Source: an uncultured Clostridia bacterium (lineage in GTDB: Bacteria; Bacillota; Clostridia; Oscillospirales; Acutalibacteraceae). From it: a stretch of 60,215 nt of DNA. The position numbers and the translations under genes are program-made. Shown in pieces: positions 1 to 7,316 of the stretch (positions are counted from its first letter, which is position 1; every line of letters starts with the position of its first letter). Where the stretch lies: contig CANQGM010000013.1 in assembly GCA_947623205.1 (NCBI GenBank), positions 1-60,215 of the forward strand, read 5' to 3'. The notes below the pieces were generated by a model, which made no database searches, was not told the DNA's origin, and worked only from the letters and a program-made list of their open reading frames with translations.

Positions 1-72
1 GAAGTTAAGCTCAGTGGTGCCGAAAATACTTGGCTGGCGACGGCCCGGGAAAATAGGGAGATGCCAACACTT
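1..72 (+). rRNA. rrf: 5S ribosomal RNA, 3' part
   Basis: The window opens inside a 5S rRNA. The segment with GAAGTTAAGCTC, the GGTGCCGAAAATACT region and the distal GGGAGATGCCAACAC matches the 3' two-thirds of bacterial 5S rRNA. The 5' end is outside the window, so this is the end of an rRNA operon, with a tRNA following closely. The exact 3' end is approximate. Confidence 0.85.
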
Positions 73-107
73 TGCAACACATCATTTTGGGTGTTTTGCA
101 ATTATAT

Positions 108-183
108 TCCTCCATAGCTCAGTCGGTAGAGCGCATGACTGTTAATCATGATGTCACTGGTTCGAGCCCAGTTGGGGGAGCCA
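108..183 (+). tRNA. tRNA-Asn (GTT)
   Basis: A complete 76-nt cloverleaf. The 7-bp acceptor stem pairs TCCTCCA with TGGGGGA (one G-T pair), followed by a discriminator G and an encoded CCA. The anticodon loop carries GTT and the T arm reads GGTTCGAGCCC. It lies 36 nt after 5S rRNA and is probably co-transcribed with it. Its 3' half (149-186) recurs exactly at 1661-1698, so it appears to be an integration target. Confidence 0.95.
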
Positions 184-186
184 AAA
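149..186 (+). repeat. Left copy of 38-bp direct repeat (tRNA-Asn 3' half)
   Basis: This 38-bp segment covers the tRNA-Asn variable region, T arm, acceptor strand and CCA plus following A residues. It is identical to 1661-1698. The two copies bracket the toxin/immunity pair, as attL/attR would around a cassette integrated at a tRNA 3' end. Confidence 0.85.
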
Positions 187-214
187 AAGGTTGTAAGAAG
201 TTCTTACAACCTTT
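186..214 (+). terminator. Intrinsic terminator of the 5S/tRNA-Asn transcript
   Basis: Nearly uninterrupted inverted repeat AAAGGTTGTAAGAA / TTCTTACAACCTTT followed by a short T-rich stretch, directly after the tRNA CCA. Confidence 0.8.
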
Positions 215-346
215 TAATTTGCACTTACTTCTATATAATTTTCTGTAAATTTTTTTGGAATTGCATAAAAGTATGCAATTTAAATTCTTTTTAGAGTGTA
301 TATGGAGACATGTTTTGTCTACTGATACTTTGAAAGGATCTATAAA

Positions 347-1345
347 TTGACAAGTGAAGAATTTAGAACTGACCGAATGTTTTTGAGAAATCATTTTAAA
401 GCTGAAGGTATAGTTGATATTCCAATTATAACAAAACAAGATATTGACCTTAAAGATCTTAGACTTATAGGTTATGATAAGACTAAATTAAATGATGAAA
501 AAAACATTGACAGTATAGTACACTTTTTTCTGGATGATTATAAATTTGAAGTAATTTGGAATAATCCGGAACCTCGAATTGAAAAATTGTCCCAGTATAA
601 AGGAGTACTTGCTCCGGCATTTAGTACTTATTATACAATGCCAAATGCAATGCAGATATTTAACACGTTTCGGTCACGATGGTGTGCTGCCTATTTGCAA
701 TCAAAAGGATTAACTGTAATTCCAACTGTATCATGGGGAAAACCTGAAAGTTATTGGTATTGCTTTGATGGTATAGAAAAAGGCTCAATAGTGGCAATAT
801 CAACATTAGGAGTAAAAAAAGAAAAAGATTTCTTTTTAATGGGATACAATGAGATGCAACGTCGTATAGAGCCCAAAGCTGTTATTTGTTATTGCTCACC
901 TTTCCCTGAAATGAAAGGAAATATTATTTCTGTAGATTATGCAGAAACAAACAATATTAAGCCCCATAAGAATAGTTGCTTAAGTAATTCAAAAATGCAA
1001 CCTAATTTGATTTATAGGTATATCAAGAAAACACAGGGTTATATTGTTCCCAATAAAGGCCTTGGCGGTGGTGGAGGTATTGGGAAGCCAGGATTTCCTG
1101 GATGGGATCCGGCACAATCACCCGGCAAAGGCTATGAGTGGAGAGGAAAAGGTGATCCGTCCTCAGGTAAAGGAAGTTGGTATAACCCTAATACAAAGGA
1201 AATGTTACATCCGGATTTAGAACATCCGGAGCCTTATGGCCCGCATTGGGACTATAATTATCCCGGTGGAGGAAATGGCTTTAGAATTTATCCAGATGGG
1301 TCGATGACACCTAAAAATTATGAAGGAGATATATTTTATGCTTGA
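347..1345 (+). CDS. DUF4417 protein with C-terminal polymorphic toxin domain (toxin-37-like)
   Basis: 332 residues from a TTG start preceded by GAAAGGATC. Residues about 20-205 resemble DUF4417, with the family-typical FFLDDYKFEVIWNNP, STYYTMPNAMQIFNTFRSRW and WCAAYLQSKG segments. A glycine-rich hinge (LGGGGGIGKPG, near residue 240) leads to about 90 residues containing GWDPAQSPGKGYEWRGKG, GSWYNPNT, LHPDLEHPEPYGPHWDY and RIYPDGS, which I recognise as a polymorphic toxin type 37-like tail. I infer a toxin delivered or presented by the DUF4417 part; there is no signal peptide. The next gene overlaps by 8 bp and looks like its immunity partner. The pair is flanked by tRNA-Asn repeats. The target of the toxin cannot be read from sequence. 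Family names are from memory, not a search. Confidence 0.72.
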   Translation: MTSEEFRTDRMFLRNHFKAEGIVDIPIITKQDIDLKDLRLIGYDKTKLNDEKNIDSIVHFFLDDYKFEVIWNNPEPRIEKLSQYKGVLAPAFSTYYTMPNAMQIFNTFRSRWCAAYLQSKGLTVIPTVSWGKPESYWYCFDGIEKGSIVAISTLGVKKEKDFFLMGYNEMQRRIEPKAVICYCSPFPEMKGNIISVDYAETNNIKPHKNSCLSNSKMQPNLIYRYIKKTQGYIVPNKGLGGGGGIGKPGFPGWDPAQSPGKGYEWRGKGDPSSGKGSWYNPNTKEMLHPDLEHPEPYGPHWDYNYPGGGNGFRIYPDGSMTPKNYEGDIFYA

Positions 1346-1595
1346 AAAAAATGATTGGAGATTAACATGCCAGGAAAATTTTTTGAAAAATGCTAAATTA
1401 ATTTTTAGAACATATAAAACAAATTCATCCCATTGGGATCATGACCATTGTGCCTTTTGTTGGGATAAATTCAGCGAAGTTGAAGGAGATTTGCATGAGG
1501 GTTATTCCACAGCCGATAATAAGCATTGGATTTGCAAAGACTGCTTTAATGATTTTAAGGAAATGTTTAATTTTGAAGTGATTTCAGAGGATTAA
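1338..1595 (+). CDS. Probable immunity protein for the toxin-37-like toxin
   Basis: 85 residues from ATG 1338, with GAAGGAG about 9 nt upstream inside the toxin gene; an in-frame start at 1320 would lack this spacing. Small, acidic and soluble, with a Cys/His pattern (HWDHDHCAFCW near the middle, HWICKDCF near the end) that could bind zinc. Translational coupling by an 8-bp overlap to a toxin-tailed gene, plus the small acidic character, is typical of immunity genes. The immunity role is inferred from position; the fold is not assigned. Confidence 0.65.
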   Translation: MLEKNDWRLTCQENFLKNAKLIFRTYKTNSSHWDHDHCAFCWDKFSEVEGDLHEGYSTADNKHWICKDCFNDFKEMFNFEVISED

Positions 1596-1619
1596 GAGTA
1601 GTAAAATTTTATCTTATAT

Positions 1620-1698
1620 ACTATTTCATCACAATCGTTAGAGTGTATGACTATTAATAGTGATGTCACTGGTTCGAGCCCAGTTGGGGGAGCCAAAA
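1620..1698 (+). pseudogene. Degenerate tRNA-Asn copy carrying the right 38-bp repeat
   Basis: The 3' half (1661-1698) is an exact copy of tRNA-Asn 149-186. The 5' half is mutated: the acceptor 5' strand no longer pairs, the D arm is disrupted (ACAATCGTTAGAG in place of the intact GCTCAGTCGGTAGAG), and the anticodon loop reads ATT. It cannot fold as a functional tRNA. I read it as the residue of an integration event or an ancestral displaced tRNA end. Confidence 0.8.
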
Positions 1699-1703
1699 CA
1701 TAC

Positions 1704-1743
1704 AAATCCGAACTTTTCTCCGGTAGGAGATGGGTTCGGATTT
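1704..1743 (+). terminator. Intrinsic terminator
   Basis: Stem AAATCCGAAC / GTTCGGATTT with a 20-nt loop, followed by GCTGTTTTCTT. It closes the toxin/immunity unit and the tRNA remnant. Confidence 0.7.
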
Positions 1744-1908
1744 GCTGTTTTCTTCGACTATCCTAATTTTAATAGCAAAATATAACGTATAATTATATTA
1801 CCTACTTTTTAAATCCATTTGTTTGAGTAATATTATTAGGAGTCTTTTATTCATTGTTTATTTCATGTAATTTTGCTATAATTAACATTAAAGATAGGAA
1901 GTGAAAAA

Positions 1909-2877
1909 ATGATTAAAGTAAACCATACACCACATATTGTTTATCATTATTGCAGTTTAGAGTCTTTTTTATCAATAATGACTAACAACACCATAAGGCT
2001 TACAAACATATCAAAGTCTAATGATCGAGCTGAAATACAGTATTGTTTTGATGTTTTTGAAAAAACATTAAGAGATTCATGTATAGAATTTTCGAAAAAA
2101 TATGTTGATAATACAGAGATTAAAAAACATTTCAGTGATATAGATTATGATAGTTTAGTAGCGAAAGCGGTAGTCAATGATTCTCTTATTTATTATGTTG
2201 CATGTTTTTCTTCCGAACCTGATTTATTGAGTCAATGGCGCGGTTATGCCAATGACGGAAAAGGCGTTGCCATTGGCTTCTACTCAAAGAATTTTATGGA
2301 TGCACAAGACTTAAAAAATGTAAAATATGCCAAAGTTATATATGACAAGCATGCTGTTAAGATAGAGTTACACGATTATATTATCCAAAAACTAAAAAGG
2401 GTACATGATAAAGCTGGTGTGAGTGCATCACCATTTTCATATGATACTGCTATAAACGACATCATTAGCGGAATGGTGTATTATGCTGTTTTTTATAAAA
2501 ATCCTGCTTTTTCAGAAGAAAGTGAGTGGAGGTTGGTTTTTTATCCGTTTGGTAACATAAGAAATTTGCTAATAGATCACAAATATAAAGATATGTCATC
2601 AAATCAATTGTTTTATGATAGAATGCATGAACCTATAGAATATGAAAAGGACTATCACGGTTTAAAACGTGGGAAATTGCAGTTTAAATGTACTGATGAT
2701 AAAATAATATCATATGTGGATATGAATTTTGCGAGCATCAAGGATTTAATGCTTGCGGAAATAGTAGTTGGACCCAAATCAAATATAGATGATAAAGATT
2801 TGAGGCTTTTTCTTTTATATAATGGATATGACTTATCAAGAATAAATATAAGAAAATCAATTGCAACATATCAATAA
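1909..2877 (+). CDS. DUF2971 family protein
   Basis: 322 residues; ATG preceded by TAGGAAG at good spacing. The N-terminus HIVYHYCSLESFLSIMTNN followed by LTNISKSND is the hallmark opening of DUF2971; LLSQWRGYANDGKGVAIGF and SEESEWRLVFYP near residues 105-120 and 205-215 also fit. The family is of unknown activity and is often found in mobile and defence-rich regions. No signal peptide or membrane segment. It stands alone on the plus strand between the toxin cassette and the inverted mobilisation module, so it is probably independent cargo. Confidence 0.75.
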   Translation: MIKVNHTPHIVYHYCSLESFLSIMTNNTIRLTNISKSNDRAEIQYCFDVFEKTLRDSCIEFSKKYVDNTEIKKHFSDIDYDSLVAKAVVNDSLIYYVACFSSEPDLLSQWRGYANDGKGVAIGFYSKNFMDAQDLKNVKYAKVIYDKHAVKIELHDYIIQKLKRVHDKAGVSASPFSYDTAINDIISGMVYYAVFYKNPAFSEESEWRLVFYPFGNIRNLLIDHKYKDMSSNQLFYDRMHEPIEYEKDYHGLKRGKLQFKCTDDKIISYVDMNFASIKDLMLAEIVVGPKSNIDDKDLRLFLLYNGYDLSRINIRKSIATYQ

Positions 2878-2883
2878 ATATTA

Positions 2884-2925
2884 TGCACAAGGCAGAGAGT
2901 TTTTCTCCCTGCCTTGTGCATTTTT
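2884..2925. terminator. Bidirectional terminator hairpin
   Basis: Perfect 12-bp stem TGCACAAGGCAG / CTGCCTTGTGCA with a T run on the plus-strand side. It sits between the ends of the convergent DUF2971 gene (plus) and the mobilisation operon (minus) and can serve both. Confidence 0.75.
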
Positions 2926-3094
2926 ATGCCGATTTATCGGCTCCCTGTGTTTTTATTTTGGCTTGTTCCTCCTTCCACGCCTCGTATTCTTTTCTGCCTT
3001 CCTCGTTCTCGAAAAAGGCTTGTATATCCGGCAAGAAGCATCTTGCTAGTGTTTCCAGTTCGTGTTTTGGAATATTCCATTTGCTTGCCGCCAT
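2924..3094 (-). CDS. Small mobilisation-module protein (56 aa)
   Basis: An ORF of 56 codons, with ATG at 3094 and TAA at 2924-2926. It starts MAASKWNIPKHELETLARC and continues through PDIQAFFENEEGRKEYEAW to a charged end. Acidic, helical, no membrane segment. Similar short WNIP...ARC.LP.IQ.FFE proteins occur at the end of Firmicutes mobilisation operons, as far as I recall. It follows the relaxase on the same strand. Function unknown. An overlapping second frame here is also open but lacks a good start codon. Confidence 0.5.
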   Translation of the reverse strand: MAASKWNIPKHELETLARCFLPDIQAFFENEEGRKEYEAWKEEQAKIKTQGADKSA

Positions 3095-3135
3095 AAGGCA
3101 ACACGGCGTTTATCTTTTTGTCGGTTATTCCTCCT

Positions 3136-4485
3136 TTACATTTTTATTTCATAGCCGTCGTCTTGGCTTTGCTCATCTTGCTTCTTTTTCTTCTGCCCGT
3201 GTTTTCGTTCACGGACATATTTCGGCTTGGATTTCCCATTGCCCGTATCTCCGATCATCGCAAGATAAGTTGTAAGATACAAACCATTGACGGCAATATC
3301 GCTCCAACCGCCGCCCATTTCAGTTTTAGTTTCCACGGCGTCAAGTCCCGCACTTTTAGCTCGTTCGTCATCTCCTGCAGCTCTGAACGGATTGTTTTCT
3401 GCAAACTGTCCGTCTGCTTCGATAACTTGTCCTCTACGGAAGACTTGATCGAGTTCATACCGTCCTCTGCGATCTGTTGCATCTGAATTGAGTTCGGTCG
3501 AATCGTTTCCTCTATTAAACTGTCCAGCCCCTCTTGTGTCGGTAACTCGGATATCAAATCCGTGTTCCGCACAATGGCGTTCCCAGTCAGTGAAATGTGC
3601 TGCGCCAGCAGATTGTATTGCTCCGGCTTGAGCATCAGATACATCGGCTGGATTGGATCGGTCAAGGATTCTACCGTCTCCTGCGTCACCTGTTGTAGTT
3701 GATTGATTTGTTTTAAACTTTTCATATCCATAAGCAAATAATTCCTCCATATTGGTTTTTAAATATTTGTCATTCGACAATCGGTTATCCCGAAATCGCT
3801 GACCGTCCGGCGTGGTATAGGTGATATACTTGTAGTGGTCGATCCACTTCACACCGTATCCGAGTTTTTGTAACTGCTCGATAAACTGCTGCTTTGTTCG
3901 GCTCTTGACTACCGCATAGTCTATGGCGTTGGTAAGCATCAGCTTTTTGCTGTTGCCGCGAAGCGCGGCTCTGTACTCCCGCTGATTCATAGACCGCTGT
4001 TTCGGTTTTTGATACGGTTGAAGTATTTCTAATCCAAACTGTTGGCAGATTTCATCAGATCGTTGCCGTAGCTGTTCCAGACCTTTTTCGTTGATCTGAA
4101 TTTTATAGCCAGTTTCGCAGTTGACCGAATTGACAACGAGATGATTATGCCAATGGTCACGATCAATATGCGTTGCCACGACCACCTCAAATCCGTCAAA
4201 GGCTTTTGCGGTTTCCAAACCGATTTGGTGTATCTGCTCCGGCGTAGCGCCGCAATCCGGTTTAAAGGATTGCACATACTGCTTGAAGAATACACCTGTA
4301 GCTTTACTGTATCGGTGCTTGGTCGCCATAAATTCTTGGAATGCTGATTCGGGAACACAGTTTTGACCGCTGACAAGTTTGATACCGTTATGCACGGTTT
4401 TCTTGCCCTGCATCACATAGTCAAGGACTCGCCGCATCGCAACTGCCGTCTGCGTTTTTTCGGGAATCGCAGTAAAGGTTGCCAT
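3136..4485 (-). CDS. Relaxase / mobilisation nuclease (MobA/VirD2 family)
   Basis: 449 residues. ATG 4485 is preceded by AGGAGG with 8-nt spacing, better than the GTG at 4494; it overlaps the MobC stop as TAATG. The N-terminal relaxase domain has HRYSKATGVFFKQYVQSF, the metal-binding three-histidine motif in HIDRDHWHNHLVVNSVN near residue 110, and DGQRFRDNRL near 235. It would nick oriT and pilot the strand through a helper conjugation machine. The C-terminal 180 residues are hydrophilic (about 275-400), then weakly hydrophobic, then a lysine-rich tail; most of this part is encoded over a second ORF in another frame. No replication or coupling genes are near, so the element would be mobilisable rather than self-transmissible. 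Confidence 0.85.
   Translation of the reverse strand: MATFTAIPEKTQTAVAMRRVLDYVMQGKKTVHNGIKLVSGQNCVPESAFQEFMATKHRYSKATGVFFKQYVQSFKPDCGATPEQIHQIGLETAKAFDGFEVVVATHIDRDHWHNHLVVNSVNCETGYKIQINEKGLEQLRQRSDEICQQFGLEILQPYQKPKQRSMNQREYRAALRGNSKKLMLTNAIDYAVVKSRTKQQFIEQLQKLGYGVKWIDHYKYITYTTPDGQRFRDNRLSNDKYLKTNMEELFAYGYEKFKTNQSTTTGDAGDGRILDRSNPADVSDAQAGAIQSAGAAHFTDWERHCAEHGFDIRVTDTRGAGQFNRGNDSTELNSDATDRRGRYELDQVFRRGQVIEADGQFAENNPFRAAGDDERAKSAGLDAVETKTEMGGGWSDIAVNGLYLTTYLAMIGDTGNGKSKPKYVRERKHGQKKKKQDEQSQDDGYEIKM
3255..3737 (-). CDS. Membrane-anchored mobilisation protein encoded inside the relaxase gene (other frame)
   Basis: 160 residues wholly within the relaxase gene in a different frame. The TTG at 3737 has GGAGG (3744-3748) at 6-nt spacing; ATG at 3731 and 3725 are alternatives. 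The protein is amphipathic and coiled-coil-like (KSLKQINQLQQVTQETVES and SVEDKLSKQTDSLQKTIRSE), with one C-terminal transmembrane segment (WAAVGAILPSMVCILQLIL) ending at the stop. This composition is not what a random shadow frame gives. The arrangement recalls mobB inside mobA of plasmid RSF1010, where the inner protein is a membrane-associated accessory. I infer a similar accessory role; sequence homology to MobB is not claimed. Confidence 0.55.
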   Translation of the reverse strand: MLMDMKSLKQINQLQQVTQETVESLTDPIQPMYLMLKPEQYNLLAQHISLTGNAIVRNTDLISELPTQEGLDSLIEETIRPNSIQMQQIAEDGMNSIKSSVEDKLSKQTDSLQKTIRSELQEMTNELKVRDLTPWKLKLKWAAVGAILPSMVCILQLILR

Positions 4486-4850
4486 TATCCGCACCTCCTG
4501 ATGATTTCATTCAGCACGGTCAGCATATCGGCGTATTGTTCTTTCAGTTCCCGCAGGTCGGGACAGACAATCTTGCCCATATTGCAGAGCATTGTCAACT
4601 GATTGAGATTTCTGCCGATGGCTTTCTGCTTCTTCAGCACATCCTCCAAGCCGTTTATGACGGTTATGGGTTTGTTCATCGCCGCTGCCGTTATAAACTC
4701 GGTGAAGTTCATATTTGCTTTTTCAGCTTTTCTTTTGATTGCTGCGTAGTCGCTCTCACGAAAACGCATAGCGATCATTTTTGTTTTATTGTCGGTTTTA
4801 GTTGTACCCTCTCTTTCTGCGGACGGTATATCACCGCTGACAACTCGCAC
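4485..4850 (-). CDS. mobC: Relaxosome accessory protein, MobC-like
   Basis: Up to 121 residues if the GTG at 4850 is used. The conserved part begins at KMIAMRFRESDYAAIKRKA, so the start could be further in (ATG near 4778); no start has a convincing ribosome site. The ribbon-helix-helix-like beginning and the later IGRNLNQLTMLCNMG segment are typical of MobC proteins, which bind oriT and help the relaxase open the strands. Its stop overlaps the relaxase ATG (TAATG), so the two are coupled. Confidence 0.75.
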   Translation of the reverse strand: MRVVSGDIPSAEREGTTKTDNKTKMIAMRFRESDYAAIKRKAEKANMNFTEFITAAAMNKPITVINGLEDVLKKQKAIGRNLNQLTMLCNMGKIVCPDLRELKEQYADMLTVLNEIIRRCG

Positions 4851-5010
4851 CAGCGGTGTTCAATCCGCTGTATTTTCTTTCCCAAGCTCGTTTTCTTTGG
4901 GGTTCGGGGTTCACCCCGACAAGCGGTTTGTATGGCGGCGACCGATAGGTCGGCGTCTATACAAACAATATGCTTGCCTATCCCTACGGGATAGAATATT
5001 GCTGCATTCA
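4851..5010. other. Candidate oriT region
   Basis: The region upstream of mobC, the usual place for oriT, is rich in inverted repeats: TTTGTAT...GCGACC with GGTCG...ATACAAA (about 4927-4968), CTATCC/GGGATAG (about 4979-4993), and CCGCTG/CAGCGG type repeats (about 4829-4873). The nick site is not identifiable by eye. Other-frame translations here are shadows or remnants. Confidence 0.45.
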
Positions 5011-5045
5011 TATTTATCGTCAACTCCTTTCAACTGATATGTAAA

Positions 5046-5099
5046 AATCCCTGCGTGAAAACTGTATGGGTATGCCTTAACAGTATCCGCGCAGGGATT
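5046..5099. terminator. Inverted repeat upstream of the mobilisation module
   Basis: Stem AATCCCTGCG / CGCAGGGATT with inner pairing CTGTA/CAGTA-like and flanking A and T runs on both sides (AAAAATCC..., ...ATTATATTTTT). It could terminate transcripts from either side or be part of the element's border. The following 200 nt up to the promoter at 5314 show no gene. Confidence 0.55.
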
Positions 5100-5313
5100 A
5101 TATTTTTCATTATGCGTTTGTCAAGGTACATACAGGCAGAGGATAAAATAAGCCTTATGCTGCAATCTCCGCTTTTGCGGATATGTATCATAAGACTTTG
5201 ATATGGTTCTATTTGATTGTATTTTTATTATACCGGAGAACAAAAGTTTTGTCAAGGCCTTGAAAAAACACAAAAAGTTTGCAGGATAAAATCAAATAAA
5301 TAGTTTATATCAC

Positions 5314-5342
5314 TTGACAAAATTAAAAAAATATGCTAATAT
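5314..5342 (+). promoter_or_regulatory. Sigma-A promoter of the 5370-9143 operon
   Basis: TTGACA (5314-5319), 17-nt spacer, TAATAT (5337-5342). It lies 28 nt before the first start codon, giving a short leader with GGAGGT. Confidence 0.7.
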
Positions 5343-5369
5343 ATTGACAAATATAAAGACGGAGGTGTT

Positions 5370-6128
5370 ATGTCTCACATGAATAATTTACTCGATGGTA
5401 TTTCTCAGGACGTAAAGCAAAAAATATTTGAATGCATTTCCCAAGCAATCGGAGAAGATAGACAAGAAGCTGATGCACATTTAGAATTAAGAACTCATGT
5501 ATCTGGGCCATTTTTGAATTGGGATTTAATATACAGAAATCTTATGAATTCTTTTGGCAATGAAAATGTTAAATACTCTGCTACTATACGCGGTATGTGG
5601 ACTGTATTACTTTTATATGATGTTAAAAGCGGCTTGCTGTTTTCTTTTATGAGAGATACACGTTTTGAAAACATTAGACGCTCTAAGATGGAAAATCAGC
5701 CGCAATATGTTCGCTCGTTAATTGCTCTAAATGAAGAGCTTCAAGCCCCTTATAAGCAGCGGACTCTTTTTGGTATAGAGACAGAATCTTTACAGAAACA
5801 ATCTGAGCTCATGAAAATTCTAAATGACCTCTGTGCTAACTTTAATTGTTCTGTAAATCCAAAAGAAGTACATCATGCACTTATTTGTTTTTCCGGAAAG
5901 TTGGGCGGATTGAGCTCTCTTAAGGCTTATATTTTAGATTGTGATTTGGATGTCGTTTGCGAACAAGATTGGCTGAATACGGTTAAACCTATAATGAGCA
6001 ATACTATCGAGACAGCAGAACAGAATCATGACGCTTCCGCGCTTTCACTCAAACCGAAGGCTGAAAAACGTTTGAAAGAAAAAGAACTTGTTGCTTTAAA
6101 AGAACAAGAAAGTGAAAAGCATGCATAA
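5370..6128 (+). CDS. Hypothetical protein, first gene of the ImmA/IrrE operon
   Basis: 252 residues. GGAGGT lies only 3 nt before ATG 5370; ATG 5379 is 12 nt away, so the start is uncertain by three codons. I do not recognise the family with confidence (a DUF5986-like identity is possible). The sequence is soluble, mixed alpha/beta, with a central part rich in hydrophobic strands (IRGMWTVLLLYDVKSGLLF) and a charged helical tail (about residues 215-252, many K and E). It is 30 nt upstream of an XRE-metalloprotease gene. It may be the substrate or partner of that protease, by analogy with ImmA/IrrE neighbours; this is inference. Confidence 0.6.
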   Translation: MSHMNNLLDGISQDVKQKIFECISQAIGEDRQEADAHLELRTHVSGPFLNWDLIYRNLMNSFGNENVKYSATIRGMWTVLLLYDVKSGLLFSFMRDTRFENIRRSKMENQPQYVRSLIALNEELQAPYKQRTLFGIETESLQKQSELMKILNDLCANFNCSVNPKEVHHALICFSGKLGGLSSLKAYILDCDLDVVCEQDWLNTVKPIMSNTIETAEQNHDASALSLKPKAEKRLKEKELVALKEQESEKHA

Positions 6129-6158
6129 TTGCGTCTTTGAAAGTAGGTTAAATAAATT

Positions 6159-7313
6159 ATGAAATCATTTAATGGTAATCGCCTCAAAATGGCGCGTCAA
6201 TACAGAGGAATGACGGTAGAAGAGCTTTCGCAAAAAATAAATGTAAGTAAACAGGCTGTCTCGCAATATGAAACCGACAAAATTGAAGATGTTCCTTTTC
6301 AAAAAATTCTTGCTATTTCCAATGTTTTGAATTTTCCATACAAATATTTTGCTCAAGAAGATATTTCCAATATTAAGACAGGGACAACCTATTTTCGCTC
6401 ATTAATGAAAACAAGCAAAAAATACCGATTGGCACAAGAGATCAAGATGGAGCACATTGCAACCATTTATTCTTTTTTGAATGAGTATGTCACCTTTCCT
6501 TATCTTAACTTACCGGCGTGGATAGGCGAAATATCATCACCCGTAGAAGCGGCAAAAAAGTTGCGTGATTACTGGGAACTTGGAGATAAACCTATTGATA
6601 GCATAATGCGTATTGTTGAACGAAATGGGATTATCGTAACAACTTTTTCAACAGATACCAATGATATTGATGCATTCAGTCAATATGTTGAAATGAATGA
6701 TTTTGATGTATATATTATTGCTCTATCCAACAACAAAGAATCTGCTGCAAGAATCAATTTTGATATAGCGCATGAACTTGGACACATCGTGCTGCATGAA
6801 TGGAGTGAAGATGAGGAAGTTCTTTCGCGTGAAGAATTTAAAGCAAAAGAAAAGGAGGCGAACGAATTTGCGGCCGCTTTTCTTCTGCCAGAAACATCAT
6901 TTGCTCAAGAAGTATCCTTGGATCCACAAAAACTGGACTATTATGTTCAGTTAAAACGCAGATGGAAAGTTTCTGTTGCGGCTATGCTTTACAGAAGTTG
7001 TAGCCTCGGTATTATTACTCAGGGACAATATCAATATCTGATGCGTGTTATGCAAAATAAGGGATGGCGCAAGTCTGAACCATTGGATAATACGATTAAG
7101 GCTGCGAACCCATCGCTCTTTTCCGATGCAGTTGATCTACTACTTGTCAACAATGTGTTTACGCCAAAAGAGTTTGTTGATGAATTGGGAGATATGGGAC
7201 TTGCGATGAATCCAGACGAATTAGAGATTTTGCTTAATCTCCAAAAAGGAACTTTATCGGTACGAAAAACAGAACCGATTCAAATGGTAATGCTTAAAAA
7301 TAAGGAGCAATAA
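6159..7313 (+). CDS. XRE-family HTH protein with ImmA/IrrE metalloprotease domain
   Basis: 384 residues. Residues 6-60 form a helix-turn-helix of the XRE type (LKMARQYRGMTVEELSQKI, SKQAVSQYETDK). The ImmA/IrrE (DUF955) domain carries the zinc motif HELGH at about 205-209 inside INFDIAHELGHIVLHEW, with a downstream EANEFAAAFLLPE helix supplying the third ligand and VAAMLYRSCSLGII. Such proteins cleave a repressor or partner in response to a signal; this one joins DNA binding and protease in a single chain. It is followed after 3 nt by a methyltransferase-like gene with its ribosome site (AAGGAG) inside this gene's end. The chromosomal substrate is unknown. Confidence 0.85.
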   Translation: MKSFNGNRLKMARQYRGMTVEELSQKINVSKQAVSQYETDKIEDVPFQKILAISNVLNFPYKYFAQEDISNIKTGTTYFRSLMKTSKKYRLAQEIKMEHIATIYSFLNEYVTFPYLNLPAWIGEISSPVEAAKKLRDYWELGDKPIDSIMRIVERNGIIVTTFSTDTNDIDAFSQYVEMNDFDVYIIALSNNKESAARINFDIAHELGHIVLHEWSEDEEVLSREEFKAKEKEANEFAAAFLLPETSFAQEVSLDPQKLDYYVQLKRRWKVSVAAMLYRSCSLGIITQGQYQYLMRVMQNKGWRKSEPLDNTIKAANPSLFSDAVDLLLVNNVFTPKEFVDELGDMGLAMNPDELEILLNLQKGTLSVRKTEPIQMVMLKNKEQ

Positions 7314-7316
7314 TAC

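Noticed and set aside
1620..1695. Second functional tRNA-Asn
   Set aside because: The acceptor 5' strand and D arm are destroyed and the anticodon loop is altered; only the 3' half is conserved.
2883..3275. Plus-strand ORF in the mobilisation module
   Set aside because: Composition is Phe/Ser/Cys-rich as expected for the opposite strand of the relaxase tail and the 56-residue gene; no start signal.
4775..5023. 82-codon minus-strand ORF upstream of mobC
   Set aside because: No ribosome site, overlaps mobC in another frame and covers the palindromes of the candidate oriT. More likely non-coding or a remnant.
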